43,217 nt of DNA from Planctomycetota bacterium (GTDB lineage: Bacteria > Planctomycetota > Phycisphaerae > Phycisphaerales > SM1A02): the NCBI GenBank assembly GCA_009926625.1, contig RFON01000022.1, positions 1 through 43,217 of the forward strand. The letters run 5' to 3'. Of this stretch, positions 1-9,638 are shown in pieces. The position numbers were made by a program, and so were the translations under genes. How positions within the stretch are numbered: position 1 is the stretch's first letter; each line of letters opens with the position of its first letter. The notes beneath the pieces are model-generated. The model saw nothing but the letters and a program-made list of their open reading frames with translations. It was not told where the DNA came from and searched no databases.

Positions 1-1435
1 GTGCGTTGTCAAAGTAGGGAACGATGTAGAGGAGGTCCCGAATGTCATACACAACGGTGACGCGACGAAGCGCGAGTTCCGTTGCAGAGGCGATCACCAC
101 CATGCCGCCTTCGACCATCCAGTCAGGGCGATTCGCCGCTCCGTCGCGGTTGGATGCAGCGTCCGCCTCTTCCGTTGAACGCAGCACCATGTCGAGCGCT
201 GCTGCCCAAGAAATCGGTGCGGGCATGGTGAGCGTGACGGTTGAGTCCCGCTCGACGACCGGCTCCGACGCGCCCAAGGACTTCCAGTCCACATAAAAGG
301 GCAGTCCAGTCTCGGTTTGGAAAAACTCGATGACCGATGAGAACGGCGACTCGGGAAAGTCAATCGTTGACTTCTCAAGCAACTTGGCGATCGCCTTGCG
401 ATCCGCATCGGTGTCGCGGTAGCCCGATGCCGCATACGCGCCCTCTCGGCGCACCGAGAGTGCTGGCCAGTCTTCGGGGTACGACATCTGCGCATCGAGA
501 CTGCGAGGGCCAGGACCGCTGAGGTTGATCTTCGGGGGAACGAACGAAGCCTGCGCATCCACCGCGAACTCCGAAAAGGCAAACGAGCGTCGGCGCTGAA
601 GTTCGGAGTAGCGGCGATACAAGATGCCCGACTGGAGCACATCCCGCATGGCGAGCGCCGACGCGTTGGTCGGGTCGAGGAAGAGAATCTCGTCGACAAC
701 CTCCAGTGCCTCTTGGTACTTCATCTCCGCCTGCAATTGGCGGACGCGCACCATCCCCTCATTGATTGTCCGCTGGCGCTGCTCCAACTGCGCCTTGCCT
801 TGCGCCGCAACTTCCCGCTGCGACTGTGCCGAATCGGCCGCCTTGGCCATATCCGACTCGGCGGACTTCCCGGCGTTGATGCGGGTCAGTTCTTCTTCGA
901 CGCGCCCCATGCGCGCATCGAAGTCCGCCGGAGCGAGCAGCGCACGGTTCTTCTGAAGCTGCATCTTTGCCTGCATCGCAATGCGCTCAGCTCCCGCGTA
1001 ATCGCCCCTGTTGAACGAATCCCCTGCGCGAATCAGCAACTCATCGAACTCGACCTGCACCTGCTCGCGCAAGACCGCGTCGTCGCCGACCACCTTGTCG
1101 ATCGCCGAACCTTGATTCAGCGCTGCTTGAGCATCGGAGAGCCCCTTGGTTGCCTCGGCGTCGCCGGGCGCCTGCGCGAGCACCGCTGCCCAAAGGTCGA
1201 GTGCCTGTGCCCACTGGCTTCTTGCCATCGCCTGCCGAGCCTGCGCGCGCACGAGGGCTGCATTCGCATCGCCACCCGTTGCTGGTGCAGCGGGCTGCGC
1301 CGCCGGCTGCTGCGCTGGCGCGGGATCCTGTGCAGCTGAAACAGCCGCGGATGCGAGGCACACGAGCGCGGCGGACGAGAAAGGCACGATTGCCGACGAG
1401 ACAACGCGGCGCAAGAGACCAAGGGGCAGGGTCAT
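1..1435 (-). CDS. Exported TPR / secretin N-domain (STN-like) protein, 3' end beyond window
   Basis: Reading leftwards from the ATG at 1433-1435, the frame stays open for 478 codons to the window edge, so the C-terminus is missing. The product starts with an Arg-containing hydrophobic signal sequence ending near AVSA-AQDPAP, followed by an Ala/Pro/Gln-rich linker. Two TPR-like helical pairs follow (around residues 60-110 and 225-265), separated by a charged, probably coiled-coil stretch. From about residue 350 the sequence looks like the N0/STN domain of secretins and TonB-dependent receptors (FPESPFSSVIEFFQTETGLP, then a repeat unit ending MVVIASATEL). The last residues, VVYDIRDLLYIVPYFDNA, are the kind of linker seen in planctomycete secretin-like proteins. 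I infer an outer-membrane or periplasmic assembly protein related to GspD/PilQ. No beta-barrel secretin domain is visible because the gene is cut. It is divergent from carA. Confidence 0.72.
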   Translation of the reverse strand, partial: MTLPLGLLRRVVSSAIVPFSSAALVCLASAAVSAAQDPAPAQQPAAQPAAPATGGDANAALVRAQARQAMARSQWAQALDLWAAVLAQAPGDAEATKGLSDAQAALNQGSAIDKVVGDDAVLREQVQVEFDELLIRAGDSFNRGDYAGAERIAMQAKMQLQKNRALLAPADFDARMGRVEEELTRINAGKSAESDMAKAADSAQSQREVAAQGKAQLEQRQRTINEGMVRVRQLQAEMKYQEALEVVDEILFLDPTNASALAMRDVLQSGILYRRYSELQRRRSFAFSEFAVDAQASFVPPKINLSGPGPRSLDAQMSYPEDWPALSVRREGAYAASGYRDTDADRKAIAKLLEKSTIDFPESPFSSVIEFFQTETGLPFYVDWKSLGASEPVVERDSTVTLTMPAPISWAAALDMVLRSTEEADAASNRDGAANRPDWMVEGGMVVIASATELALRRVTVVYDIRDLLYIVPYFDNA

Positions 1436-1464
1436 TCAGTACTCCACTAGCGGGTGCAAGAGGC

Positions 1465-1484
1465 AGTTGCCTCCATTGGCAACT
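1465..1484. repeat. Perfect 7-bp inverted repeat in the intergenic region upstream of the secretin-like gene
   Basis: AGTTGCC at 1465-1471 and GGCAACT at 1478-1484 are exact inverted copies around a 6-base centre (TCCATT). The element lies 30-49 bases before the ATG of the leftward secretin-like gene, in the 212-base space shared with carA. It could be an operator or a hairpin in the 5' leader. No regulator can be named, and a palindrome of this size can arise by chance. The rest of this intergenic region shows no other clear signal apart from the -10-like hexamer before carA. Confidence 0.35.
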
Positions 1485-1632
1485 CGTTCAGGACTCTTTG
1501 GGAATCGGGTCGAGGTTCGTGGTCGATCGTGGGGCGACATCCGTGCCGTGTTTGAGTGCGTTGCATGCACCCCGCCTCGAGGCGAGCGGAAAGAGTAAGC
1601 GCACTGCCATCGGTCCGCAAGCGACCTCGGGC

Positions 1633-1638
1633 TATCAT
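1633..1638 (+). promoter_or_regulatory. Candidate -10 box (TATCAT) next to the carA start
   Basis: TATCAT ends 9 bases before the carA ATG at 1648. If used as a sigma-70 type -10 element, transcription would begin at or a few bases before the start codon, giving a leaderless or nearly leaderless mRNA. No purine-rich Shine-Dalgarno sequence is visible before this ATG, which fits. No convincing -35 hexamer is present 16-18 bases upstream, so this remains weak. Confidence 0.3.
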
Positions 1639-1647
1639 CGCGCGTTC

Positions 1648-2897
1648 ATGGATCAGACCAATGGGAGTTATGCGCCCGCACACGCTGTGGCGCGTCTGGC
1701 CCTTGCCGACGGCAGCGTCTTTGAGGGAGTTGGTTTCGGCGCATTGGGCACTTCGGTGAACGCCACCGGCGAGGTCGTGTTCAACACGGCGCTCTGCGGC
1801 TATCAAGAAGCGCTCACTGATCCGAGTTACTCGGGCCAGATTCTCACCCTGACTGCGACGCAGGTCGGCAACTACGGCGTGACCGCCGACGACATGGAAA
1901 GCGCCGTCCCAACTGTGCGCGGGTTCGTCGTTCGCGAACTGAGTCGCGTGCGCTCCAACCAGCGCGCAGTCGAGGACCTGTCGCAGTGGCTCGCGCGGCA
2001 CGGCATTCCAGCGATCCATTCCATCGACACACGCGCGCTCGTGCGGAGACTGCGCAGCGGCGGATCGATGAACGGTGTGCTGAGCGGTGATCCGACGCGC
2101 AGCGACGAGCAACTCATCGCGACCGCCCGCGCAGGCGCGCTGATGACTGGGCAGGATCTCGCGAGCGCGGTCAGTCCGCGCACCGCATCGAGTTGGGACG
2201 AGACACTTGGCGAGTGGGCACCGCGCAGCAGCAGTTGCATGCGAATCGCCTCGCGTCCGCTGCATGTCGTCGCGATCGACTGCGGTGCGAAGCGCAACAT
2301 CTATCGCAATCTGGCTGAACGCAACTGCCGTGTGCAGGGGTTCCGCTCGATGTCACCGCCGACACCATCCGCGCGATGCGCCCCGATGGACTCTTTGTGT
2401 CGAACGGTCCCGGCGACCCGGCCGCGGTCGCCACCACCATTGCAACACTCCGCGAGATTGCGGGCGAAATCCCCACCTTCGGTATTTGCCTTGGCCACCA
2501 GCTGCTTGCGCTCGCCCTCGGCGCGAAGACCTACAAGCTGACATTTGGTCATCGCGGGTCGAACCAACCCGTCCGCAACCTGCTCTCCGGCAGGATCGAG
2601 ATCACCAGCCAGAACCACGGCTTCTGCGTTGATGAAGCGTCGCTCCGAGCGGCCGGTGGCGAACCGACCCATGTGCACCTGAACGATCAGACCATTGCCG
2701 GCTTCCGTCATCGCGCGAAGCCGATCTTCAGTGTGCAGTACCACCCCGAAGCATCTCCAGGACCACACGATTCCGATTACCTCTTCGATTGCTTCATCGA
2801 AATGATGGAGAGCGGGAAGCCGCTGACGGAGGCCACGATGCGCGAATCACAGTCTCGCACCGCACTGCTCGTCGCTGGCGACGCTGGCGCGAGATGA
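1648..2897 (+). CDS. carA: Carbamoyl-phosphate synthase small (glutaminase) subunit, reading frame interrupted by an apparent 1-base deletion
   Basis: CarA hydrolyses glutamine and passes ammonia to CarB to make carbamoyl phosphate for pyrimidine and arginine synthesis. From ATG 1648 the frame encodes a typical CarA N-terminal domain ([41 protein letters not shown]) and the start of the amidotransferase domain ([15 protein letters not shown]). After the G run at 2337-2340 the protein continues in another frame: [12 protein letters not shown], the nucleophile motif [16 protein letters not shown] and [20 protein letters not shown], ending at the TGA at 2895-2897. One extra G in the run (GGGG to GGGGG) restores a continuous frame reading [21 protein letters not shown]. 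Both halves keep all expected motifs, including the Cys and His of the catalytic triad, so a base-calling or assembly error is likelier than real decay. The end overlaps priA by 4 bases (ATGA). Confidence 0.88.
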
Positions 2898-5209
2898 CCG
2901 GCGCGCGGTCGGCGGCGCCGAGTGCCACCGCAGCGGCATTCGTGCGCGTTGCGGTGGGGCGAGGCATCGATCGACATCCAGAGGGACTTGTGTATTCGGT
3001 GCCTGCGGACGCTGGCGCGATCGATCTCGGTGATCATGTCGCCGTTCCGCTTGGGCGCGGTCAGTCGGCGGTGGACGGCGTGGTCGTTGCCGTCGGCGGC
3101 GCGGAGTTGGCTGGACCAGATGTTCCTGCCGAGAAAATCAAGTCGGTGCGCTCGGTACACCGCGACACGCCGCCGCTGCCGCGGCTACTCGTGCGCTTGG
3201 CGCAGTGGGTTGCGTCCTACTACTGCGCGCCGATCGGCGTGACGCTCCAGTCCATCACGCCATCTGCGGTGCGCGCCGGAGTGGGCAGGACAACGCGCCT
3301 GATGGTCGATCTTGCCCATCCGCAGCCCGAAGGCACCGTGCACCCATCTCGTCGCCGCGTGCTCGAGGCACTTGCCGCGATGCCCGCCGCGCTGCGCCCC
3401 TGTGAAGCGCGCGACCTCGCTGCCGCAGCGGGCGCGCGCACGCTCGCTTCAGTGCGCGCGCTGGTGCAGAGCGGTCATCTCACGGCCATTCGACAAACGA
3501 CCGTTCAAGCCAAGTGGCGAGATGGTCTTGGCATGGATGGAACGCTCCCCGCGCTGACTGCCGCGCAGCAGTCGATCGTCGACGGAGTGGCGCGCGTGTT
3601 CGGAGCGTTCAGCCAGCACCTGCTCTTCGGCGTGACGGGTTCCGGCAAGACAGAGGTCTATCTCCGCCTGGCAGAGCGCGTTCTCCTTCAGGGAAAGTCG
3701 GTGCTGTGGCTCTTGCCGGAGATTGCCCTGACGCCGCAGGCTGCGGGCCGAGTGATGGCGCGGCTGCCCACGCACCGTGTTGCGATCCTGCACTCGGGAC
3801 TCACCGCGGCGCAGCGGCACGAACAGTGGCTCGCCGCCGGCAGCGACGAGGCCAAGGTCGTGCTCGGTGCTCGAAGCGCGGTCTTTGCGCCGATTCCAGA
3901 CGGGCAACTTGGGCTCATCGTCGTCGACGAAGAACATGACAGTTCCTACAAGCAGGATCAAGCGCCGCGCTACAACGGCCGCGATGTGGCGATCCGTCGC
4001 GCGCACCTCGCGGAGTGCCCCGTGCTGCTTGGGAGTGCAACGCCATCACTCGAAAGTTGGTGGAACGCGACGCGCCGCAGCGTGGCGACGCTGCATCGGC
4101 TTCCCGACCGCGCGCCAGGGCTCGTGGTACCGCGCGTGGATGTCGTGGATTTCCGCCGAGAATCGATGCTTCATACGGATCGTCGCATTCGGCTCATCGG
4201 TCCATCCATGGAACACGGGCTGCGACGCGCGCTCGACGGCGACGGGCAGGCCATCGTGCTGCTCAACCGCCGCGGGTACTCGAATTGGATCGCGTGCCCC
4301 GATCACGCATGCGGCTGGACGATGCAGTGCGACCACTGCGAAGCGGGCATGGTGGTTCACCAACTGCCTGCCGAGGGTGGGCGCCGCATCACGCGCTGCC
4401 ACCACTGCGGTGCGGAGCAGCGCGTGCCGACGCAATGTCCACGGTGCAGCAAGCGGGCTTCCATCTTTGGGCTCGGCACGCAGAAGGTCGAGGAGGAGTT
4501 GCAGCGCATGTTCCCCGAGCTCGATGCCGCAGGGGGCATCGCGCGCGTCGACAGCGACACGATGGAACGCGCCGAGGATTTCCATGATGTTCTTGGCCGC
4601 TTTGCACGAGGCGAGATCCGGCTGCTGCTTGGGACACAGATGATTGCGAAGGGGCTGGACTTCCCGCGGGTGCAGATGGTGGGCGTCGTGAGCGCGGATA
4701 CGGCGCTCAACATGCCTGATTTCCGCGCGAGCGAGCGGACCTTCCAACTCGTGGCGCAGGTGTCGGGGCGCTGTGGTCGTGGGAGCGCCGGCGGGCGCGC
4801 GGTGATCCAGACATTCCAGCCTGAATCCGATGCGATTCAGTCTGCCGCGCGCGGCGACTATGAGGGCTTTGCGGTCCGCGAAGGGAACCTGCGCGAACGC
4901 CACGGACTTCCTCCCGTGCACCGCATGGGACGAATCGTTGTCCGTCATCATTCGCAGGCCGAGGCCAAGCGCATCGCTGCGGCGCTGCGCGGAGGGCTTG
5001 TGTCCCTGCCCGAAAGCCGCGGCATCCGCGTTCGTGAACCAGCGCCCTGCCCCGTGGCGCGCATCGCCGATCGATGGCGCGTTCAAGTGGAGGTGCTGGC
5101 CGAGACCGCCGCGGCACTGCAACGATTGATCGCCGCGGCACGATCGCGGGGTGTCGTGAAGCCCGGCGAAGTGATGGCGGTCGACATCGATCCAACGGCG
5201 CTGCTTTGA
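2894..5209 (+). CDS. priA: Primosomal replication-restart helicase PriA
   Basis: This 771-residue protein is a 3'-to-5' superfamily 2 helicase that reloads the replisome at stalled or recombined forks. An N-terminal DNA-binding region (residues 1-200) precedes Walker A GVTGSGKT at 246-253 and the DEEH box at 345-348. The zinc-binding insertion has all eight cysteines (468, 473, 479, 482, 502, 505, 515, 518). The C-terminal helicase motifs include [20 protein letters not shown] and QVSGRCGRG. The ATG at 2894 was chosen because it starts just before the conserved N-terminus and overlaps the carA stop as ATGA; a longer in-frame extension from 2789 lies wholly inside carA. Length is normal for the family. 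Translational coupling to carA is possible, but the pairing has no obvious functional logic. Confidence 0.95.
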   Translation: MTGARSAAPSATAAAFVRVAVGRGIDRHPEGLVYSVPADAGAIDLGDHVAVPLGRGQSAVDGVVVAVGGAELAGPDVPAEKIKSVRSVHRDTPPLPRLLVRLAQWVASYYCAPIGVTLQSITPSAVRAGVGRTTRLMVDLAHPQPEGTVHPSRRRVLEALAAMPAALRPCEARDLAAAAGARTLASVRALVQSGHLTAIRQTTVQAKWRDGLGMDGTLPALTAAQQSIVDGVARVFGAFSQHLLFGVTGSGKTEVYLRLAERVLLQGKSVLWLLPEIALTPQAAGRVMARLPTHRVAILHSGLTAAQRHEQWLAAGSDEAKVVLGARSAVFAPIPDGQLGLIVVDEEHDSSYKQDQAPRYNGRDVAIRRAHLAECPVLLGSATPSLESWWNATRRSVATLHRLPDRAPGLVVPRVDVVDFRRESMLHTDRRIRLIGPSMEHGLRRALDGDGQAIVLLNRRGYSNWIACPDHACGWTMQCDHCEAGMVVHQLPAEGGRRITRCHHCGAEQRVPTQCPRCSKRASIFGLGTQKVEEELQRMFPELDAAGGIARVDSDTMERAEDFHDVLGRFARGEIRLLLGTQMIAKGLDFPRVQMVGVVSADTALNMPDFRASERTFQLVAQVSGRCGRGSAGGRAVIQTFQPESDAIQSAARGDYEGFAVREGNLRERHGLPPVHRMGRIVVRHHSQAEAKRIAAALRGGLVSLPESRGIRVREPAPCPVARIADRWRVQVEVLAETAAALQRLIAAARSRGVVKPGEVMAVDIDPTALL

Positions 5210-5228
5210 TCCTGGCATGATCCTGGCA
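5207..5228 (+). repeat. Tandem duplication of an 11-base unit at the priA stop
   Basis: TGATCCTGGCA occurs twice in direct succession (5207-5217 and 5218-5228). The first three bases of copy one are the priA stop codon. It looks like a recent slippage duplication in the priA-sucA spacer. No function is evident. Confidence 0.7.
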
Positions 5229-5262
5229 TTGCTCGTAAACACTGCAGGTTCCTCTGCGATCC

Positions 5263-5271
5263 TGCTACACT
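5263..5271 (+). promoter_or_regulatory. Candidate extended -10 promoter element for sucA
   Basis: The 122-base gap between priA and sucA contains TGCTACACT, matching an extended -10 (TGn plus TACACT). It would give a leader of roughly 55 bases before the sucA GTG at 5332. No good -35 hexamer is seen, which extended -10 promoters can tolerate. A TACACT also occurs upstream of the RCC1-repeat gene on the other strand. Confidence 0.35.
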
Positions 5272-5331
5272 CCCCGACCGCGGATCGGCGCGTGTGCCGA
5301 CCGCTGCACACCCCATCCTGCGGAGCCATCC

Positions 5332-8286
5332 GTGACCAATTCAGGGCACGACAAGTCGGAATCGAATCGCGCCGCACGGCAATCAGTGAACAGTTGGGAC
5401 GCAGCATTCATCGATGACCTGTACGCCAAGTGGCTGGCCGATCCGGAGTCGGTTGAACCCTCATGGCGGCAGTTTTTCGCGGGCTTTGACCTCGGACTCG
5501 CACGACCAGCGCCCGCTGAGCCTGGTGCACTTCAGGCGGAGGGTGGCCAGTCCGTTGGTCGAGAGGCGACGGGAACGGAAGTCGACGGTCAGCATGCTCA
5601 GGATCAGCGGCGCGTCGACGCGCTGATCAACCGTTACCGCGAGTTCGGGCACCTCGCAGCCACGATCGACCCGCTCGGCACGACCCGACCATTCCCCGAT
5701 GCGCTCACGCTCGAAGGCTTTGGGCTCAATGACACGCACCTCGCGCAGCAGTTCGATGCGGGGTCGCTGCCGATTGCCTCGCCCGCCACGCTCGGCGCGA
5801 TCATCGAGCAGCTCGAGCGAACCTACTGCGGACACTGCGGCGTGGAGTACATGCATGTGCCGAACCTCGAGCAGCGAGAGTGGCTCGAGCGCCGCACCGA
5901 GCAGGCGCGCGGTCGGTGGGGATTCGGACCAGAGCAACAGCGGCACATCCTGGCACGGCTCATCGACGCGGATGCGTTCGAGTCGTTCCTGGCGATGCGT
6001 TATGTCGGCAAGAAGCGGTTCGGTCTCGACGGCGCGGAAGCGCTGATACCGATGATCGATGGCGCCATCGAGACCGGCGCAGCGCTCGGTGCGCGCGAGT
6101 TCTGCTTCGCGTTCGCCCATCGCGGGCGCGTCAGCCTCCTCTGCAACGGACTCGGCAAGTCGTACGAACAGGTGCTGACCGAGTTCGAGGAATCGTGGAC
6201 CGACTCGTTCGCGCGCGGTGGCGGCGATGTGAAGTACCACCAGGGGTTCAGTGGCATGCGCGCGACCGCCTCAGGCGAGGTGCGGGTCAGCGCATCGGCG
6301 AACGCATCGCATCTGGAGTTCATCAATGCAGTCGTGCTTGGTCGCACGCGCGCCAAGCAGGACCTTCGATCGGATGGCGAGCGCCGCGAAGTGATCCCCG
6401 TGCTGATCCATGGCGACTCGTCGTTCCCAGGTCAAGGATCGGTGGCGGAGTGCTTCAACTTCATGTTGCTGAAGGGGTACGCGGTCGGCGGCGCGCTTCA
6501 CCTCATCATCAACAACCAAGTCGGCTTCACGACGAACCCAGAGTGCACATTCGGCGGCTCGTACTGCTCGGATCTTGCCAAGGGCTTCGGCGTTCCTGTC
6601 TTCCATGCCAACGGCAGCGACCCCGAGGCGTGCGTGTGGGCGGTTCAGATGGCCGTCGAGTTTCGTCAGGCGTTCGGCGTCGATGCCGTGGTCGAACTCT
6701 GGTGCTATCGCAAGAACGGACACAACGAGACGGACGAACCGTCGTTCACGCAGCCGCTGCTGTACAAGCGGATCCGCGGGCACACGCCGGTGGCTGCGAT
6801 GTACCGCGATCGACTCGTCGCGCAGTCCGTGCTGACGGCGGACGATGCGGATGCGCTGGCGAAGGCCGTTCACGATCGCATGGATGCCGCGCAGACCGCG
6901 GTGCGCGCGAAGCCCGTGCAACCGAGCGTGCCCCCGTTCGCTGGACGCTGGAATGGATTGCGTCACGAGTATTCGTGGGATCATGTCGAGACGGGCGTTC
7001 CACTGGCAACGCTGGTGAAGGTCGCAGCTGCGCTGTCGAAGGTGCCCGATCACATCACCCCGCACAAGACCATCGCTCGGCTCATTGCCGCGCGTGGCAA
7101 GGTCGACTCGGAGGTGCGCATCGACTGGGCGCTCGCGGAGTTGCTTGCGTATGGGTCGCTGTTGCAGGAAGGAAGCACTGTCCGCATCAGCGGACAGGAT
7201 GTGGAACGCGGCACCTTCAGCCACCGCCATGCAGTGGTGACATGCCAGGAGACGTCCGGCACATTCAGCCCGCTCACCCAGCTCGGGCGCTTCGAGATTT
7301 GCAACAGCCCGCTCACGGAAAACGCCATCGTCGGCTTCGAGACCGGCTACGCGCAGGTCGATCCGAATGCGCTCGTCATTTGGGAAGCGCAGTTCGGCGA
7401 CTTCGCCAATGGCGCGCAGGTGATCTTCGACCAGTTCCTCACAAGTGCGGAGATCAAGTGGGACCGCGCGTGCGGGCTCGTGCTGCTGTTGCCGCATGGT
7501 TACGAGGGCCAGGGCCCCGAGCATTCCTCTGCGCGGCTCGAGCGAATCCTTCAACTCGCGGCGGATGACAACTTGGAGTGCGTCTACCCGACCACCACCG
7601 CGCAGGTGTTCCATGTCCTTCGGCGCCAGCTGAAGCGCCCATTCCGCAAGCCACTTTTCGTGATGACTCCCAAGAGCATGCTGCGGCTTCCAGCGGCGCA
7701 AAGTGCCGGCGAGGAACTCGTGCAGGGACACTTTGCGCGCGTGATCGATGATGCCGAGGCGCAGCGCGGCGGCATGGTGTCGCGCGTGTTCTTCTGCTCT
7801 GGGAAGATCTTCCATGAGATCGATGCGCAGCGGCGCGAACTCGGTGACCGCGGCAGTGCGTTCGTGCGCCTCGAGCAGATCGCCCCCTTCCCCGCGGAGG
7901 AGGTGGAGGCGATCCTGAAGCGCTACCGCGGTGCAGAGATGCACTGGGTGCAGGAAGAGCCGCGCAACATGGGTGCGTTCCGCTTCGTGCAGTCGCAGAT
8001 GCTCGACCGATTTGGGGTGAACCTGAAGTACATCGGCAGGCCCGATTCGGCGACGCCCGCGGTAGGGTCAACCAAGGTTCACGAGAAGCAGGCGAAGGCG
8101 CTGCTGCTCGAGATCTTCCCGACGCTCGCCGTTGCATCGAGGGCGGCGGGTACCGACGCGAGTACAGAGGTGGACAAGGAGGCGGCGTCATCGTCCGACA
8201 CCTCAGAGGTCACGCCCGACGAGGCGAGCGAACCCAAGGGCAAACGATCTGGTGCGAGCCGCAGAACGACCGCGCAGAAGCGCTGA
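5332..8286 (+). CDS. sucA: 2-oxoglutarate dehydrogenase E1 component (thiamine-diphosphate dependent)
   Basis: The E1 subunit decarboxylates 2-oxoglutarate and transfers the succinyl group to the lipoyl arm of E2 in the TCA cycle. The 984-residue product has the short N-terminal E1 helix (WDAAFIDDLYAKWL, EPSWRQFF), the thiamine-binding core (FAHRGRVSLLCNGLGK, GDSSFPGQGSVAECFNFMLL, LIINNQVGFTTNPE), the conserved GHNETDEPSFTQPLLYK, and the C-terminal transketolase-like half (LPHGYEGQGPEHSSARLER, VQEEPRNMGAF). There is no fused succinyltransferase domain of the actinobacterial type. The start is GTG with GGAG about 10 bases upstream. After the conserved domain ends, a low-complexity Ser/Glu/Lys tail of about 40 residues is appended, which is unusual for the family. 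sucB follows after 15 bases, so the two form an operon; the E3 gene is not in the window. Confidence 0.96.
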   Translation: MTNSGHDKSESNRAARQSVNSWDAAFIDDLYAKWLADPESVEPSWRQFFAGFDLGLARPAPAEPGALQAEGGQSVGREATGTEVDGQHAQDQRRVDALINRYREFGHLAATIDPLGTTRPFPDALTLEGFGLNDTHLAQQFDAGSLPIASPATLGAIIEQLERTYCGHCGVEYMHVPNLEQREWLERRTEQARGRWGFGPEQQRHILARLIDADAFESFLAMRYVGKKRFGLDGAEALIPMIDGAIETGAALGAREFCFAFAHRGRVSLLCNGLGKSYEQVLTEFEESWTDSFARGGGDVKYHQGFSGMRATASGEVRVSASANASHLEFINAVVLGRTRAKQDLRSDGERREVIPVLIHGDSSFPGQGSVAECFNFMLLKGYAVGGALHLIINNQVGFTTNPECTFGGSYCSDLAKGFGVPVFHANGSDPEACVWAVQMAVEFRQAFGVDAVVELWCYRKNGHNETDEPSFTQPLLYKRIRGHTPVAAMYRDRLVAQSVLTADDADALAKAVHDRMDAAQTAVRAKPVQPSVPPFAGRWNGLRHEYSWDHVETGVPLATLVKVAAALSKVPDHITPHKTIARLIAARGKVDSEVRIDWALAELLAYGSLLQEGSTVRISGQDVERGTFSHRHAVVTCQETSGTFSPLTQLGRFEICNSPLTENAIVGFETGYAQVDPNALVIWEAQFGDFANGAQVIFDQFLTSAEIKWDRACGLVLLLPHGYEGQGPEHSSARLERILQLAADDNLECVYPTTTAQVFHVLRRQLKRPFRKPLFVMTPKSMLRLPAAQSAGEELVQGHFARVIDDAEAQRGGMVSRVFFCSGKIFHEIDAQRRELGDRGSAFVRLEQIAPFPAEEVEAILKRYRGAEMHWVQEEPRNMGAFRFVQSQMLDRFGVNLKYIGRPDSATPAVGSTKVHEKQAKALLLEIFPTLAVASRAAGTDASTEVDKEAASSSDTSEVTPDEASEPKGKRSGASRRTTAQKR

Positions 8287-8301
8287 ACGAAGGAGCAGTC
8301 C

Positions 8302-9546
8302 ATGGTTGATGTCACCATCCCGAGCCCCGGCGAATCGATCACCGAAGTCACGCTCGGTACTTGGCGGAAGTCCGATGGGGAGTGGGTGGAAAAGGATGAA
8401 CTGCTGAACGAGATCGATTCCGACAAGGCAACGCTGGAGTTGCTTGCGCCAGCAGCGGGTGCACTGAAGGTGGTCGTCAAGAGCGGGACGGAACAGAAGG
8501 TCGGCACGCTCGTGGCGAAGATCGATGACTCGGCTGCGCGCCCGTCGGGTGCGTCCGCGCCTGTCACGAAGGGCGCGGAGAAGGTAGCGGAGCCCCCAAA
8601 GGCTGCGCCTTCCAAGTCGACGCCTCCTGCGAAGGCAAAGGTGATCGAGACGAAACCATCCGAGGCGCCGAGCCGCGCCTCTGGTGTCGCTCGAAAGATG
8701 GCCGCCGAGCGAGGAATCGATCTCGGCACCGTCGAAGGGACTGGACCATCGGGGCGAGTGATGAAGGCCGACATCGAGGGCTTCGCGCAGTCCGAGGGTG
8801 CGGCGGGCGCGGACGCCCCCGCTGGTGCACGCGGATCACGCGGCGTGCGGCGCGAGAAGATGACGCGCCTGCGCCAGAAGGTGGCCGAGCGACTCGTGCA
8901 GGCGCAGCGCACTGCCGCGATGCTCACCACATTCAATGAAGCGGACATGAGCGAGGTGATCCGCCTGCGCACCGAGCACAAGGAAGCCTTCGAGAAGGCG
9001 CATGGCGTCGGGCTTGGCTTCATGGGCTTCTTCGTCAGCGCGTGCGTCTCCGCACTGCAGAAGTATCCGCGCGCGAATGCGTTCATCGTGGGGGACGAAA
9101 TCGAGTACCACGACTACGCAGACATCGGCGTCGCCGTCGGGACGGAACGCGGGCTGGTCGTCCCAGTGCTGCGCAACACGGAGCGAATGGGCTTGGCAGA
9201 CATCGAGCGTGAATTGAAGTCGCTCGCAGTGCGTGCGCGGGATGGCAAGTTGTCGGTCGATGAGATGACCGGGGGAACCTTCACCATCTCGAACGGCGGC
9301 GTGTACGGGTCATTGATGTCCACGCCGATTCTCAACCCGCCGCAATCGGCGATCCTCGGCATGCATGCGATCAAGAAGCGCGCCGTCGAGGACCCGCATC
9401 GCCCAGGCGCGGTGGCGATCCGCCCGATGATGTATCTCGCGCTCTCGTACGACCATCGCATCATTGATGGTGCAGAAGCCGTCGGATTCCTCGTGCATGT
9501 CAAGGACTGCCTCGAGAATCCAGGGCGCCTCCTGCTCGGTGTGTGA
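8302..9546 (+). CDS. sucB: Dihydrolipoyllysine-residue succinyltransferase, E2 of 2-oxoglutarate dehydrogenase
   Basis: E2 takes the succinyl group from E1 on a lipoyl-lysine and transfers it to CoA. The 414-residue protein has one lipoyl domain with the modified lysine at residue 42 ([14 protein letters not shown]), an Ala/Pro/Lys-rich hinge, a peripheral-subunit-binding domain at about 126-160 ([31 protein letters not shown]) and the catalytic acyltransferase domain with SYDHRIIDG near the end (His385, Asp389). SucB is preferred over other 2-oxo-acid E2 proteins because of the adjacent sucA and the [14 protein letters not shown] type core. A clear AAGGAG lies before the ATG. It is co-transcribed with sucA. 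Confidence 0.95.
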   Translation: MVDVTIPSPGESITEVTLGTWRKSDGEWVEKDELLNEIDSDKATLELLAPAAGALKVVVKSGTEQKVGTLVAKIDDSAARPSGASAPVTKGAEKVAEPPKAAPSKSTPPAKAKVIETKPSEAPSRASGVARKMAAERGIDLGTVEGTGPSGRVMKADIEGFAQSEGAAGADAPAGARGSRGVRREKMTRLRQKVAERLVQAQRTAAMLTTFNEADMSEVIRLRTEHKEAFEKAHGVGLGFMGFFVSACVSALQKYPRANAFIVGDEIEYHDYADIGVAVGTERGLVVPVLRNTERMGLADIERELKSLAVRARDGKLSVDEMTGGTFTISNGGVYGSLMSTPILNPPQSAILGMHAIKKRAVEDPHRPGAVAIRPMMYLALSYDHRIIDGAEAVGFLVHVKDCLENPGRLLLGV

Positions 9547-9638
9547 CCCGTCGCGTGCTTCACGGGGATCGGCGCAGGTGCGTCGGCATGTATCGTTTCA
9601 GTACTCCTGACCCGCCCCACTGCATTGGAGGATTTCTC

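Noticed and set aside
4046-5407. A 453-codon minus-strand open frame
   Set aside because: It is a shadow of priA and the start of sucA; PriA motifs on the other strand are complete.
6271-7944. A 557-codon open frame on the minus strand
   Set aside because: It is antisense to sucA, which is unambiguous by motif.
9547-9566. Hairpin CCCGT/ACGGG just after sucB
   Set aside because: A five-base stem without a T-run is too weak for an intrinsic terminator.
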